DNA of 64,000 nt from RYN-111 sp963760125 (GCA_963760125.1 CAVXBV010000001.1:1-64000); one strand, 5' to 3'. Shown: positions 1-8,082, numbered from the stretch's first letter. The notes: generated from the sequence alone by a model not told the origin. Translations and numbers: made by a program.

Positions 1-396
1 AAGGCCCAGCTCGAGCGCGGGCAGCGGCTGGTCGAGCTGCTCAAGCAGGGCCAGTTCTCGCCGTACCCGGTGGAGCGGCAGGTCGTCTCGATCTGGGCCG
101 GCACCAACGGCAAGCTGGACATCGTGCCGGTCGCCGAGGTGCGTCGCTTCGAGGCCGAGCTGCTCGAGTTCATCGGCCGCAGCCACGGCGGGATCTTCGA
201 CACCATCGTGCAGACCGGCAAGCTCGACGACGCCACCATCGAGCAGCTCGACAAGGCGGTCGACGAGTTCGCCAAGCAGTTCCAGACGCAGGACGGGCAG
301 CCGCTGATCAACGAGGCCCCGGTCGACGCGATGGACAAGGACGCCCAGTCCCAGGAGAAGATCACGGCCTACAAGCCGGCTCCGGTCAAGCGCTAG
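1..396 (+). CDS. atpA: ATP synthase F1 subunit alpha, C-terminal part
   Basis: Open at the left edge of the window; the last 131 codons of the alpha subunit are present and end in TAG. The visible part is the helical C-terminal domain of the catalytic F1 hexamer (ERGQRLVELLKQGQFSPYPV, then a segment on evenly spaced hydrophobic helices). Alpha carries the non-catalytic nucleotide sites and alternates with beta in the alpha3beta3 ring. It is followed after 2 bases by atpG and then atpD, the standard F1 order. Identity is secure from sequence and context, although the nucleotide-binding part lies outside the window. Confidence 0.95.
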   Translation, partial: KAQLERGQRLVELLKQGQFSPYPVERQVVSIWAGTNGKLDIVPVAEVRRFEAELLEFIGRSHGGIFDTIVQTGKLDDATIEQLDKAVDEFAKQFQTQDGQPLINEAPVDAMDKDAQSQEKITAYKPAPVKR

Positions 397-398
397 CC

Positions 399-1304
399 AT
401 GGGTGCCCAGCTGACCGTCTACCGACGGCGCATCAAGTCGATGCAGTCGACGAAGAAGATCACCAAGGCGATGGAGCTCATCGCGGCCTCGCGCATCGCC
501 AAGGCTCAGCAGGCCGTCAGCGCTGCCCGGCCGTACGAGCGCGAGATCACCCGCGTGCTCTCCGCGCTGGCCTCGCAGTCGTCGACGCTGGACCACCCGC
601 TGGTGAACGAGAAGCCCAACCCCAGCAGGGCGGCCATCCTCGTGATCGCCAGCGACCGCGGTCTGGCCGGCGGCTACAGCTCCAACGCCATCAAGCAGGC
701 CGAGGCGCTCGCGACCCTGATGCGCAGCGAGGGCAAGGAGCCGGTGAGCTACCTCATCGGGCGCAAGTCGGTGGCCTACTACAAGTTCCGTGGCCGCGAC
801 ATCGAGGAGAGCTGGACCGGCTTCTCCGAGAAGCCGACGTACGCCGACGCCAAGGTCGTCGCCGACACCCTCATCGACGCGTTCGTGAAGCCGACCGAGG
901 AGGGCGGGGTGGACGAGATCCACCTCGTCTTCACCGAGTACGTCTCGGCGCTCACGCAGGCCCCGGTCGCCGCGCGGGTTCTGCCCCTCGTGGTGGAGTA
1001 CTCCGACGCCCCGGCGCCGGACGGCCCGCTGCCGCTCTACGAGTTCGAGCCCGCACCCGACGTGCTGCTCGACGCCCTCCTTCCGCGGTACGTCGAGACG
1101 CGCGTGTACGCCGCGCTGCTGGCGTCTGCCGCCTCGGAGTCCGCCTCCCGCCGGCGCGCCATGAAGGCCGCCACGGACAACGCGGAAGACCTCATCAAGT
1201 CGCTCACCCGAGCGGCGAACGCGGCCCGTCAGGCCGAGATCACCCAAGAGATCAGCGAGATCGTCGGCGGCGCAAGTGCGCTCGCCTCGGCAGGGAGTGA
1301 GTGA
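399..1304 (+). CDS. atpG: ATP synthase F1 subunit gamma
   Basis: A 301-residue protein, normal length for actinobacterial gamma. It forms the rotating central stalk that couples the c-ring to the alpha3beta3 hexamer. The N-terminal helix motif RRRIKSMQSTKKITKAMELI and the C-terminal helix (RRRAMKAATDNAEDLI, then NAARQAEITQEISEIV) are the two coiled-coil strands of the stalk and the best conserved parts of the family. The ATG start lies 2 bases after the atpA stop, so translation is probably coupled. No irregularity seen. Confidence 0.97.
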   Translation: MGAQLTVYRRRIKSMQSTKKITKAMELIAASRIAKAQQAVSAARPYEREITRVLSALASQSSTLDHPLVNEKPNPSRAAILVIASDRGLAGGYSSNAIKQAEALATLMRSEGKEPVSYLIGRKSVAYYKFRGRDIEESWTGFSEKPTYADAKVVADTLIDAFVKPTEEGGVDEIHLVFTEYVSALTQAPVAARVLPLVVEYSDAPAPDGPLPLYEFEPAPDVLLDALLPRYVETRVYAALLASAASESASRRRAMKAATDNAEDLIKSLTRAANAARQAEITQEISEIVGGASALASAGSE

Positions 1305-1308
1305 CCGC

Positions 1309-2757
1309 ATGACCACCACAGCAGAAGAGACCTACACGGCGCCGGTTCCCGGCGGCGTCGGTCGCGTCGCGCGCGTCATCGGCCCGGTCGTCGACGTGGA
1401 GTTCGCTCCCGACGAGATGCCCGGGATCTACAACGCGCTGCACGTCGACCGCACGATGGGTGGCGAGACCTTCACCCTGACGCTGGAGGTCGCGCAGCAC
1501 ATCGGCGACAACCTGGTGCGCGCCATCGCGATGCAGCCCACCGACGGCCTGGTCCGGGGCGCCCCCGTCCAGGACACCGGAGCCTCGATCTCGGTGCCCG
1601 TCGGCGACGTCACCAAGGGCCACGTGTTCAACGCCCTCGGCAAGCCGATGGACGTGTCCGAGGACTCGCTGAACATCACGACGCGCTGGCCGATCCACCG
1701 GCCGAGCCCGGCGTTCGACCAGCTCGAGAACAAGACCGAGATGTTCACGACCGGCATCAAGGTCATCGACCTGCTCGCGCCGTACGTCTCCGGTGGGAAG
1801 ATCGGCCTGTTCGGCGGTGCCGGTGTCGGGAAGACCGTCATCATCCAGGAGATGATCTACCGCGTCGCCAAGGAGTTCTCCGGCGTCTCGGTGTTCGCCG
1901 GCGTCGGCGAGCGCACCCGCGAGGGCAACGACCTGTTCGGCGAGATGACCGAGTCCGGCGTCATCAACGACACCGCGCTCGTCTTCGGCCAGATGGACGA
2001 GCCGCCGGGCACGCGTCTGCGCGTCGCCCTCTCCGCCCTGACGATGGCGGAGTACTTCCGCGACGTGCAGAAGCAGGACGTGCTGCTGTTCATCGACAAC
2101 ATCTTCCGCTTCACCCAGGCCGGGTCCGAGGTCTCGACGCTGCTTGGCCGCATGCCGAGCGCCGTCGGTTACCAGCCGACCCTTGCCGACGAGATGGGTG
2201 TGCTCCAGGAGCGCATCACCTCCACGCGTGGTCACTCGATCACCTCGCTGCAGGCGATCTACGTGCCGGCCGATGACATCACCGACCCGGCGCCGCACAC
2301 CGCGTTCACGCACCTGGACGCGACGACGAACCTCAACCGCGCGATCTCCGAGAAGGGGATCTACCCGGCCGTCGACCCGCTCGACAGCACGAGCCGCATC
2401 CTCGACCCGAACTACATCGGGCAGGACCACTACGACACGGCCCGCGAGGTCCAGCGCATCCTGCAGAAGAACAAGGAGCTGCAGGACATCATCGCCATCC
2501 TCGGCATCGACGAGCTGTCCGAGGAGGACAAGGTCCTCGTCAACCGGGCCCGTCGCATCGAGCGCTTCCTGAGCCAGCCGTTCTTCGTGGCCGAGCAGTT
2601 CACCGGCCAGCCCGGCAAGTTCGTGCCGCTCGACGAGACGATCGACAGCTTCAAGCGCCTCACCCAGGGCGACTACGACCACATCCCGGAGCAGGCGTTC
2701 TTCCTGTGCGGTGGACTCGAGGACGTCGAGGCCAACGCCAAGAGGCTCAACGGCTGA
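1309..2757 (+). CDS. atpD: ATP synthase F1 subunit beta
   Basis: The 482-residue catalytic subunit of F1. The P-loop GGAGVGKT is at residues 169-176 and the Walker B strand VLLFIDNIFRF and the GER loop (GVGERTREGNDL) are intact. I chose the ATG at 1309 because it has GGGAG 11 bases upstream and gives the usual N-terminus (MTTTAEETY then GRVARVIGPVVDVEF); an in-frame GTG at 1276 would run far into atpG. The gene is followed not by atpC but by a strong hairpin and an unrelated regulatory gene, which is unusual for an ATP synthase operon. Confidence 0.97.
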   Translation: MTTTAEETYTAPVPGGVGRVARVIGPVVDVEFAPDEMPGIYNALHVDRTMGGETFTLTLEVAQHIGDNLVRAIAMQPTDGLVRGAPVQDTGASISVPVGDVTKGHVFNALGKPMDVSEDSLNITTRWPIHRPSPAFDQLENKTEMFTTGIKVIDLLAPYVSGGKIGLFGGAGVGKTVIIQEMIYRVAKEFSGVSVFAGVGERTREGNDLFGEMTESGVINDTALVFGQMDEPPGTRLRVALSALTMAEYFRDVQKQDVLLFIDNIFRFTQAGSEVSTLLGRMPSAVGYQPTLADEMGVLQERITSTRGHSITSLQAIYVPADDITDPAPHTAFTHLDATTNLNRAISEKGIYPAVDPLDSTSRILDPNYIGQDHYDTAREVQRILQKNKELQDIIAILGIDELSEEDKVLVNRARRIERFLSQPFFVAEQFTGQPGKFVPLDETIDSFKRLTQGDYDHIPEQAFFLCGGLEDVEANAKRLNG

Positions 2758-2772
2758 TCTCAGCCCCTCGGT

Positions 2773-2808
2773 CGAGAGCCGGTCACCCCTGCGGGTGGCC
2801 GGCTCTCG
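2773..2808 (+). terminator. Strong hairpin directly after atpD
   Basis: Inverted repeat with a 16-bp stem (2773-2788 with 2793-2808, one G-T pair) and a 4-base loop CTGC, starting 15 bases after the atpD stop. There is no T tract, as is common for terminators in high-GC actinobacteria. It lies before the next start codon and could stop or attenuate transcription of the atp operon ahead of the inserted kinase gene and atpC. Confidence 0.7.
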
Positions 2809-2833
2809 CCGTCTCCTGGTGTTGGATGAGGTC

Positions 2834-3928
2834 ATGGCTCGCTCGGTCCTCCTCACCGATGACGACGACACCCTGCGCCAGCTGCTGCGGATGGTGCTCG
2901 GCCGGTCGGACGGTTTTGAGGTGGTCGGTGAGGCCGGCGACGCACGGACCTGCTTGGACCAGGCGCGGACCCTGGCGCCGGACGTGGTGCTCCTCGACAT
3001 CGGTCTCCCGGGTCGCAGCGGGCTGGAGGTGCTTCCCGAGCTGCGTGAGGTGGCACCGCGAGCGTTGGTGCTCGTTCTCTCCGCGCACTCGGCGGACCGC
3101 ATGGAACGTCAGGCGGTCGAGGCCGGGGCTCATGCCTACCTCCCGAAAGACGATCTCGTGCGGGGGCTGATCCCCGCCCTCCAGGAGGCGCTGCGCAGGC
3201 GCGAGGACCTGGTGGCGCACGTGACCGCGGGGCCGCTCGTCGTCGCGCCGCCCCTGGACCGGTTCGCTGCCGCGGCCGCGCACGACCTGCGGCGGTCGCT
3301 GCTCGGCGTCACGGCCCATGCCGACCTGCTGGCGCGGGCGCCGGCCGTCGTCGAGGACACCGAGTCGACCGGGCTGCTGCGGGACCTGCGCGCGAGCGCC
3401 CGGGCCGGACTCGCGCTGGTCGACGACCTGCAGGCCTACGCCGACGTCCTGAGCCGGCCGGACCTGGCCGAGCCGATCGACCTCACCCGGCTCGTGCAGG
3501 ATCTCCTGCGCCGCTGGCCGGAGGCGGACGTCGAGGTCGTGGACCTGGGGACGGCCGTGGCCGACCCCGTGCTGCTGCGGCACCTGATGGGCCAGCTGCT
3601 GGACAACGCCGTGCGCTACCACCGGTCCGGCCAGCCGGCGCAGGTCAGCGTGCGCCGCAGCACCGACACGGCGGCACTCCTCGTCGAGGACACCGGCGCC
3701 GGCATCGCGACCGCTGAGCGGGCGCGGGTGCTGCAGGAGTTCGAGCGCGGGGCCGCGCCAGGGCTCCCCCCGGGTACCGGGCTCGGCCTGGCGATCTGCC
3801 GCCTGATCGCCCAGCGGTACGGCGGTGGGCTGAGCCTGCTCGAGGGGCGCACGGGCGGCACGCGCGTCGAGGTGAGCCTGCCTCGCGCGAGCCTCTCCGG
3901 GCCGCCCGCAGGCGCCCCGCTAGGATGA
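2834..3928 (+). CDS. Receiver-histidine kinase fusion protein inserted in the atp operon
   Basis: A 364-residue soluble protein with no membrane segment. Residues 1-125 are a receiver domain: acidic pocket DDDD at 9-12, phospho-acceptor D55 in VVLLDIGLPG, S83, and K105 in AYLPKDD. Residues 140-205 look like a dimerisation/phospho-acceptor helix pair with H150 in AAHDLRRSL. Residues 240-350 are a HATPase_c domain (N box LLDNAV with N258, G1 box VEDTGAGI, G2 box GTGLGL). So a receiver sits at the N-terminus of a kinase, with no output domain. Input and partner are unknown. Start at ATG 2834 (MARSVLLTDDDD) fits the receiver fold and excludes the upstream hairpin; the ribosome site (GAGG) is weak. 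It separates atpD from atpC. A role in ATP synthase regulation is only suggested by position. Confidence 0.85.
   Translation: MARSVLLTDDDDTLRQLLRMVLGRSDGFEVVGEAGDARTCLDQARTLAPDVVLLDIGLPGRSGLEVLPELREVAPRALVLVLSAHSADRMERQAVEAGAHAYLPKDDLVRGLIPALQEALRRREDLVAHVTAGPLVVAPPLDRFAAAAAHDLRRSLLGVTAHADLLARAPAVVEDTESTGLLRDLRASARAGLALVDDLQAYADVLSRPDLAEPIDLTRLVQDLLRRWPEADVEVVDLGTAVADPVLLRHLMGQLLDNAVRYHRSGQPAQVSVRRSTDTAALLVEDTGAGIATAERARVLQEFERGAAPGLPPGTGLGLAICRLIAQRYGGGLSLLEGRTGGTRVEVSLPRASLSGPPAGAPLG
3921..3926 (+). promoter_or_regulatory. Putative -10 element for atpC (TAGGAT)
   Basis: TAGGAT, a good actinobacterial housekeeping -10 hexamer, overlaps the end of the kinase gene. A start site near 3933 would give a leader of about 40 bases containing AGGAGG at 3961-3966. 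No convincing -35 was found. This would let atpC be transcribed separately from atpAGD. Confidence 0.4.
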
Positions 3929-3971
3929 CGTGCAGGTCGGAAGATCCGACTGGCACCCTCAGGAGGAACAC

Positions 3972-4247
3972 GTGGCGCTGCACGTCGAGCTGGTCTCGGT
4001 CGAGCGCGAGGTCTGGAGCGGCGAGGCCGATTCGGTCGTCGCCCGCACCACGGAGGGCGAGATCGGCATCCTGCCCGGCCATGCGCCCCTGCTCGGGCAG
4101 CTTGCCGAGGGTCACGACGTGCGCATCCTCACCGGGTCCGGTGAGATCGCGGTGAACGTCTCGGGCGGCTTCCTGTCGGTCACCGACGAGGGCGTGACGA
4201 TCCTCGCCGAGTCGGCCACCCTTCCCGGCGAGAACGCGTCGGTCTGA
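3972..4247 (+). CDS. atpC: ATP synthase F1 subunit epsilon
   Basis: A 91-residue epsilon subunit, which links gamma to the c-ring and can inhibit ATP hydrolysis. The beta-sandwich domain is clear (LHVELVSVEREVWSGEA; GEIGILPGHAPLLGQL; VNVSGGFLSVTDEGVTILAE). The chain stops soon after this domain, so the C-terminal helical hairpin found in many epsilons is largely missing. I chose GTG 3972 because AGGAGG (3961-3966) lies 5 bases upstream and the longer reading frame from 3930 adds non-homologous residues. It is separated from atpD by the receiver-kinase gene. Confidence 0.92.
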   Translation: MALHVELVSVEREVWSGEADSVVARTTEGEIGILPGHAPLLGQLAEGHDVRILTGSGEIAVNVSGGFLSVTDEGVTILAESATLPGENASV

Positions 4248-4298
4248 CGGCCCCGTTGATCGCGCGCCGGACCACGGACTGATCCGGCACCACGAGCT

Positions 4299-4730
4299 GT
4301 GTTGACTCTCGACGTCCTGCTCGGCGTCGTCGCCCTGCTCGCGCTCGCCTTCCTGGCGCTGAGTGTCCGCCGCCGCGTGCTCTCCAAGGGCGGCGGCGCG
4401 ATCGAGCTGTCCCTGCGGCTCAAGCCGGGCAGTCAGGGGCGCGGCTGGGTGCTGGGCGTCGGCCGCTTCGTCGGCGACGACCTCCAGTGGTTTCGCGTGT
4501 TCAGCGCCAGTCCGCGTCCGCGACGAACGCTCTCCCGCCAAGACCTGCAGGTCCGAACGCGCCGTACCCCCCAGGGCCCTGAGGTGCTGGCCCTGCTCAA
4601 GGGCGCGGAGATCCTCGAGCTCGTCAGCCGAGACGGCAAGACCGAGATCGCGATGGACTCCTCGGCGATGACGGGGTTCCTGGCCTGGCTCGAGGCGCGA
4701 CCGCCCGGGGCGACCCTGCCGCCTGGTTAG
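4299..4730 (+). CDS. DUF2550 family membrane-anchored protein
   Basis: A 143-residue protein with one N-terminal transmembrane helix (residues 2-22, LTLDVLLGVVALLALAFLAL), then a basic stretch and a soluble domain (ELSLRLKPG; GRGWVLGVGRF; LQWFRVFSAS). This is the DUF2550 family, found next to atpC in many actinobacteria (Rv1312 position in M. tuberculosis). Function is unknown. Start at GTG 4299 is the only start that keeps the helix N-terminal, but it has no clear ribosome site. Its stop overlaps the convergent oxidoreductase gene by 4 bases. Confidence 0.8.
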   Translation: MLTLDVLLGVVALLALAFLALSVRRRVLSKGGGAIELSLRLKPGSQGRGWVLGVGRFVGDDLQWFRVFSASPRPRRTLSRQDLQVRTRRTPQGPEVLALLKGAEILELVSRDGKTEIAMDSSAMTGFLAWLEARPPGATLPPG

Positions 4731-5515
4731 CGCTGCGGCCCGGCGGTGAGGACGGCGCGCACGGCTGCTTCGGTGACGCCGTACGGCGAGAAGCCCCGCA
4801 TCCACCACGTCGCTCCCGCGGCTTCGTACGGGCGGGGATCGGTGTCGTCCTGAGCACCGACGGCGACGTCGTACCCGGGCCGCGTGGGGCCGAGCGCCGC
4901 GAGCGTCTCGGCGAGCTTGTCCGGGTGGTCGATCTCGATGGGGAACACCCCGTCGTGCCGGGCGGCGCGGACCAAGGGCTTCGGGCGGCCGTACCGCACG
5001 GCCACCCACACCGGCAGGTGCTCCTGCACCGGGGTGGGACGGACCACGAGCCCGTCGGCGACGTAGTGGGTGCCACGGTGCTGGAGCTCCTGGCCGGTCC
5101 AGGCCTGCTGCAGGACCTCCAGGCCCTCGTCCAGCATCTCCCCGCGGACCCGGTCGTCGAGCTCCTCTCCCGTGGCGGTGAGCTCCCCTGCGCCGTCGCC
5201 GCCGATGCCGATGCCGAGGGTCACCCGGCCGTCGGACAGCCGGTCCAGCGTCGCGACCTCGCGGGCCAGCTTGACCGGTCGACGCCGGGGGAGCGGCGTG
5301 ATCATCGGGCCGAGGCGGACGTCGCTGGTGACCATCGCCATCGCGGCGAGCGTGACCCACGGGTCAGCGATCGCGTCGACGGGCGCCCGGTAGCCGATGT
5401 GGTCCCACACGAACACGCCGTCCCAGCCGGCCTCCTCGGCGTCACTGGCGACCATCGCGCTGACGCGCGGGTCGGCGAGCTCGTCGAAGATCGGCAGGAA
5501 CAGGGCGTGCTTCAC
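4727..5515 (-). CDS. LLM-class flavin-dependent oxidoreductase
   Basis: A 262-residue luciferase-like (TIM-barrel) oxidoreductase, the class that uses FMN or F420. Visible family features are the N-terminal strand HALFLPIFDELADP, AEEAGWDGVFVWDHIGY, DPWVTLAAMA...VRLGPMITPLPRRRP, and the LSDGRVTLGIGIGGD segment. It is on the short side for the family. The GTG start at 5515 overlaps the stop of the adenosyltransferase gene by 4 bases, so the two are co-translated. Cofactor and substrate cannot be told from sequence. Confidence 0.85.
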   Translation of the reverse strand: MKHALFLPIFDELADPRVSAMVASDAEEAGWDGVFVWDHIGYRAPVDAIADPWVTLAAMAMVTSDVRLGPMITPLPRRRPVKLAREVATLDRLSDGRVTLGIGIGGDGAGELTATGEELDDRVRGEMLDEGLEVLQQAWTGQELQHRGTHYVADGLVVRPTPVQEHLPVWVAVRYGRPKPLVRAARHDGVFPIEIDHPDKLAETLAALGPTRPGYDVAVGAQDDTDPRPYEAAGATWWMRGFSPYGVTEAAVRAVLTAGPQR

Positions 5516-6084
5516 CGCTCGCCGCCGGGCTTCCACAGGACGTCGCCGTCGGGGTTGGCCACCCGCGACAAGATGAACAGCAGGTCGGAGAGGCGGTTGA
5601 GGTAGAGCGCCGCCTCCTTGTTGGTGTGCTCGGGGTCCTGCTCGAGCAGCACCCACACGGCGCGCTCGGCGCGACGGACGACGGTGCGCGCGACGTGCAG
5701 CAGCGCAGCGCCCGGGGTGCCGCCCGGGAGGATGAAGCTGCTGAGCTTGGTGAGCCGCTCGTTGTAGGTGTCGCAGTCGTCCTCGAGAGCGGCGGTGTAC
5801 TCCGGGAGCACGCGCAGCGGGGGGTACTTCGGGTCCTCGACCACCGGGGTGCACAGGTCGGCGCCCACGTCGAACAGGTCGTTCTGGACCCTGGTGAGCG
5901 TGGTGGTGACGTTCTCGCCGAGCTGTCCGAGGGCGAGCGCTGCGCCGATCGCGCTGTTGGCCTCGTCCACGTCCGCGTACGCCTGCAGGCGGGCGTCGGT
6001 CTTGCGCACCCGGCTCATGTCGCCGAGGGCGGTCGTCCCGTCGTCGCCGGTCCGGGTGTAGATGCGCGTGAGGTGAACGGACAT
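5512..6084 (-). CDS. PduO-type cob(I)alamin adenosyltransferase
   Basis: A 190-residue ATP:corrinoid adenosyltransferase that makes adenosylcobalamin, the cofactor of the MeaA mutase encoded at 10.8 kb. Family motifs: YTRTGDDGTTALGD near the N-terminus (ATP-binding), DVDEANSAIG, FDVGADL, FILPGGT, and C-terminal RAERAVW and LNRLSDLLFILSR. The ATG at 6084 has no ribosome site but has TAGGCT 7 bases upstream (leaderless pattern); the longer frame to 6204 is non-homologous. It occupies the same place next to murA as Rv1314c in M. tuberculosis. Confidence 0.93.
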   Translation of the reverse strand: MSVHLTRIYTRTGDDGTTALGDMSRVRKTDARLQAYADVDEANSAIGAALALGQLGENVTTTLTRVQNDLFDVGADLCTPVVEDPKYPPLRVLPEYTAALEDDCDTYNERLTKLSSFILPGGTPGAALLHVARTVVRRAERAVWVLLEQDPEHTNKEAALYLNRLSDLLFILSRVANPDGDVLWKPGGER

Positions 6085-6111
6085 GCCCGGCAGCCTAAGC
6101 GGCTGCCGGGC
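6085..6111 (-). terminator. Hairpin overlapping the adenosyltransferase promoter
   Basis: Perfect 11-bp inverted repeat (6085-6095 with 6101-6111) around a 5-base loop. On the minus strand it follows the 442-residue protein gene (stop at 6134) and sits immediately before the adenosyltransferase ATG, so it probably ends the upstream transcript. The -10 hexamer TAGGCT (6092-6097 complement) lies inside it. Confidence 0.65.
6092..6097 (-). promoter_or_regulatory. -10 element of the adenosyltransferase gene (leaderless pattern)
   Basis: TAGGCT on the minus strand, 7 bases before the ATG at 6084. It lies in the loop and stem of a terminator-like hairpin, so promoter and terminator share the same DNA. 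Confidence 0.5.
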
Positions 6112-6133
6112 AGGTCCACGACCCGTGCGAGGG

Positions 6134-7462
6134 TCAGCCGCACTCCTTCGCACCGCAGAGCAGCGGCGCCACCGGGCCGCGGTAGTTCGGCCTGTCGAGG
6201 TCACCGTTGCCGTCGAGCACCTCGAGGCGGTCGTTCGTGGCGCGCGGGTCGCGGTCGATCAGCACGACGCCGTCCAGGTAGTCCTGGCCGCTGATCGGGG
6301 TGAAGGCGCCGGTGGCGTCGGCGTCGTAGGACACCTGACCGGTGCGCGGCGTCGGCACGACCACCAGCAGGTCCGTGGTGCTGCCGGGCTGGCTGCCGAG
6401 CACGAACGCCAGGACCGGCGGGTCGAGCGGGGTCAGGGGTCCGAGGAAGACCTCCGGTCCGTTCGTCCCTCCCTCGGCGTAGGCGAACGAGTGCACCTCG
6501 CGGTCGTCGGGCGCCCAGATCTGACCGACGAGGAAGCGCACCCCCCCGTCCGTGTCGCCGGCGAACAGCACCTTGTAGTTCACCTTCTCCGCCGTGGTCT
6601 GCAGGGACGGGGCGAACGCCTCGCGCATCCCCGGCACGAGCGGCATCTCGTTCCCACCCCGGGCCTCCCACGTGAGCAGGTTGGTCGGGCGCTCGCTGTT
6701 CTCGGGACGGGCGGGCCGGTCGAACACCACGGTGCCGTCCGCAGCGGTCACCCGGACCCGGTCGTCCGCTGTCTCGCCCTCGAGCGGCGCGATGCCGAGG
6801 CCGATGTGGTCCTGCCCGAGAAGCGGGGAAGCCATCTCGGTGAAGGTGTGTCCGTCGGAGGCGAAGCTCACCGCCTTGCTGTCCGGCGCGGCGAGGACGA
6901 GCAGGCGCGGCACCTCGTCACCGGGCAGCTCGACCGTGATCGCCGTCGTGCCCGCCTCGAGCGGCTGGTCCTCGGAGATCTCGATCCCCTTGTTGAGGCT
7001 CATCAGGTAGCCGTACCTGTCGCCGTCCGGGCCGGAGGCCACGATCGCCGCCTCCGGCTGCTGCGAAGGCTCGTACACCTGCGCGAACAGCACCGTCAGG
7101 GTGCTGCCCGGGTGCTTGGCGGACCAGGCGTCCTGGAACGACGCCATCACGCCGGTCGAGAGCGGGGTCCCGCGAAAGGACCAGGGTCGAGCGGGGTCGA
7201 GGGTCGCCGAGCTCGACGTCACGGTGGGGCCCGACGAGGCGAACTGGGTCGCGGCGCGGTCCCGGTCCCGGTCCACCAGCGAGGGGACAGCGAGGGCGAC
7301 CGCGGCGACCGCGAGCGCCGTGCCCGTCGCGGCCAGCGCCGTGCGTCGTCGGCGCAGGCCCTTGGCGCGGGCCTCGATGCCGCCGAGCGGGTCCGGGGCG
7401 GGCCGCACGTCGCCGGCGTGAGCCCGAAGGGTCGTGCGCAACTCGTCGTCGAGGGGGGTCAT
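6134..7462 (-). CDS. Membrane-anchored protein encoded with an ECF sigma factor
   Basis: A 442-residue protein of unknown family. Residues 1-40 are cytoplasmic (LDDELRTTLRAHAGDV...RAKGLRRRR), residues 42-60 form one transmembrane helix, and the remaining 380 residues are predicted outside, rich in beta segments and acidic residues, with two Cys near the C-terminus (LLCGAKECG). It overlaps the sigma factor gene by 4 bases. That arrangement and topology fit an anti-sigma or sensor partner, but no zinc anti-sigma HxxxCxxC motif is visible, so this role is inference from context. Confidence 0.7.
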   Translation of the reverse strand: MTPLDDELRTTLRAHAGDVRPAPDPLGGIEARAKGLRRRRTALAATGTALAVAAVALAVPSLVDRDRDRAATQFASSGPTVTSSSATLDPARPWSFRGTPLSTGVMASFQDAWSAKHPGSTLTVLFAQVYEPSQQPEAAIVASGPDGDRYGYLMSLNKGIEISEDQPLEAGTTAITVELPGDEVPRLLVLAAPDSKAVSFASDGHTFTEMASPLLGQDHIGLGIAPLEGETADDRVRVTAADGTVVFDRPARPENSERPTNLLTWEARGGNEMPLVPGMREAFAPSLQTTAEKVNYKVLFAGDTDGGVRFLVGQIWAPDDREVHSFAYAEGGTNGPEVFLGPLTPLDPPVLAFVLGSQPGSTTDLLVVVPTPRTGQVSYDADATGAFTPISGQDYLDGVVLIDRDPRATNDRLEVLDGNGDLDRPNYRGPVAPLLCGAKECG

Positions 7463-8001
7463 CGGGTCACTCCAGAGGATCGGGCGAGGTCGGGGGGCAG
7501 GAGGGTGCGAGGGTCGTCGCGCAGCGTGTCGTCGTCGCGCAGCGTGGCGAGGGCGCGCGAGACGGTGGACTTGACGGTGCCGACGGAGACGCCGAGGACG
7601 TCTGCGGTGTCGGCCTCGGTCAGGTCCTCGTAGTAGCGAAGGACGACCGCCGCGCGCTGCTTGCGCGACAGCCGGGCCAGTGCGGTCCAGAGGGCGTCGT
7701 GCAGGTCGCTGTCGGTGGTGGTGTCCCGGCCGGGCTGGTCGGGGACCTCGTCGTACAGCGCCTCAGGCTTCTTGCGGCGCCAGAACGACGTCTGGGTCGT
7801 CACCAGGGTGCGCCGGACGTAGCCGTCGAGGGCGCCGCGGTCGCGGATCCGGTCCCAGGCCAGGTAGGTCTTCGCGAGCGACGTCTGCAGCAGGTCCTCG
7901 GCGTCCGCCCGGTTGCCCGTGAGCAGGTAGGCGGTGCGCAGCAGCGCGGGCGAGCGCGCGACGACGTAGTCGCGGAACTCCTCCCGTCCTTGCTGATCCA
8001 T
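7459..8001 (-). CDS. SigE-family ECF RNA polymerase sigma factor
   Basis: A 180-residue two-domain sigma factor. Region 2 is in residues 5-75 (LLRTAYLLTGNRADAEDLLQ, the core-binding and -10 reading helices) and region 4 in residues 100-160 (LSRKQRAAVVLRYYEDLTEA then VLGVSVGTVKSTVSRALATL, the helix-turn-helix that reads -35). This is the actinobacterial SigE-70 type. The ATG at 8001 is preceded by GAGGAAAGAGGG. The next gene overlaps by 4 bases and encodes a one-helix membrane protein, a likely regulator. A possible self-regulated promoter lies upstream. Confidence 0.92.
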   Translation of the reverse strand: MDQQGREEFRDYVVARSPALLRTAYLLTGNRADAEDLLQTSLAKTYLAWDRIRDRGALDGYVRRTLVTTQTSFWRRKKPEALYDEVPDQPGRDTTTDSDLHDALWTALARLSRKQRAAVVLRYYEDLTEADTADVLGVSVGTVKSTVSRALATLRDDDTLRDDPRTLLPPDLARSSGVTR

Positions 8002-8043
8002 CGGTCCCTCTTTCCTCGATCGTGGCGGTCGGTCAGGAGGCAG

Positions 8044-8069
8044 GACGACGCCGAGCGCTAGAAGGTTGC
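8044..8069 (-). promoter_or_regulatory. Possible ECF-type promoter of the sigma factor operon
   Basis: On the minus strand GCAACC (8064-8069) is followed after 16 bases by CGTC (8044-8047). This resembles the AAC ... CGTC promoters read by several actinobacterial ECF sigma factors, and would place a start site about 36 bases before the sigma gene. Autoregulation is common for ECF genes. Chance occurrence in high-GC DNA is possible. Confidence 0.35.
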
Positions 8070-8082
8070 GTCTCCGCCCGGA

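Noticed and set aside
1252..3102. Long minus-strand open frames opposite atpD and similar long antisense frames elsewhere (for example 10264-12708, 43222-44232, 54481-56538)
   Set aside because: They mirror strongly coding genes on the other strand, are rich in Arg, Ala, Gly and Val from GC bias, and show no domain.
6083..7633. 516-codon plus-strand frame opposite the membrane protein and sigma factor genes
   Set aside because: Antisense shadow; composition is low-complexity and it crosses two well-supported genes.
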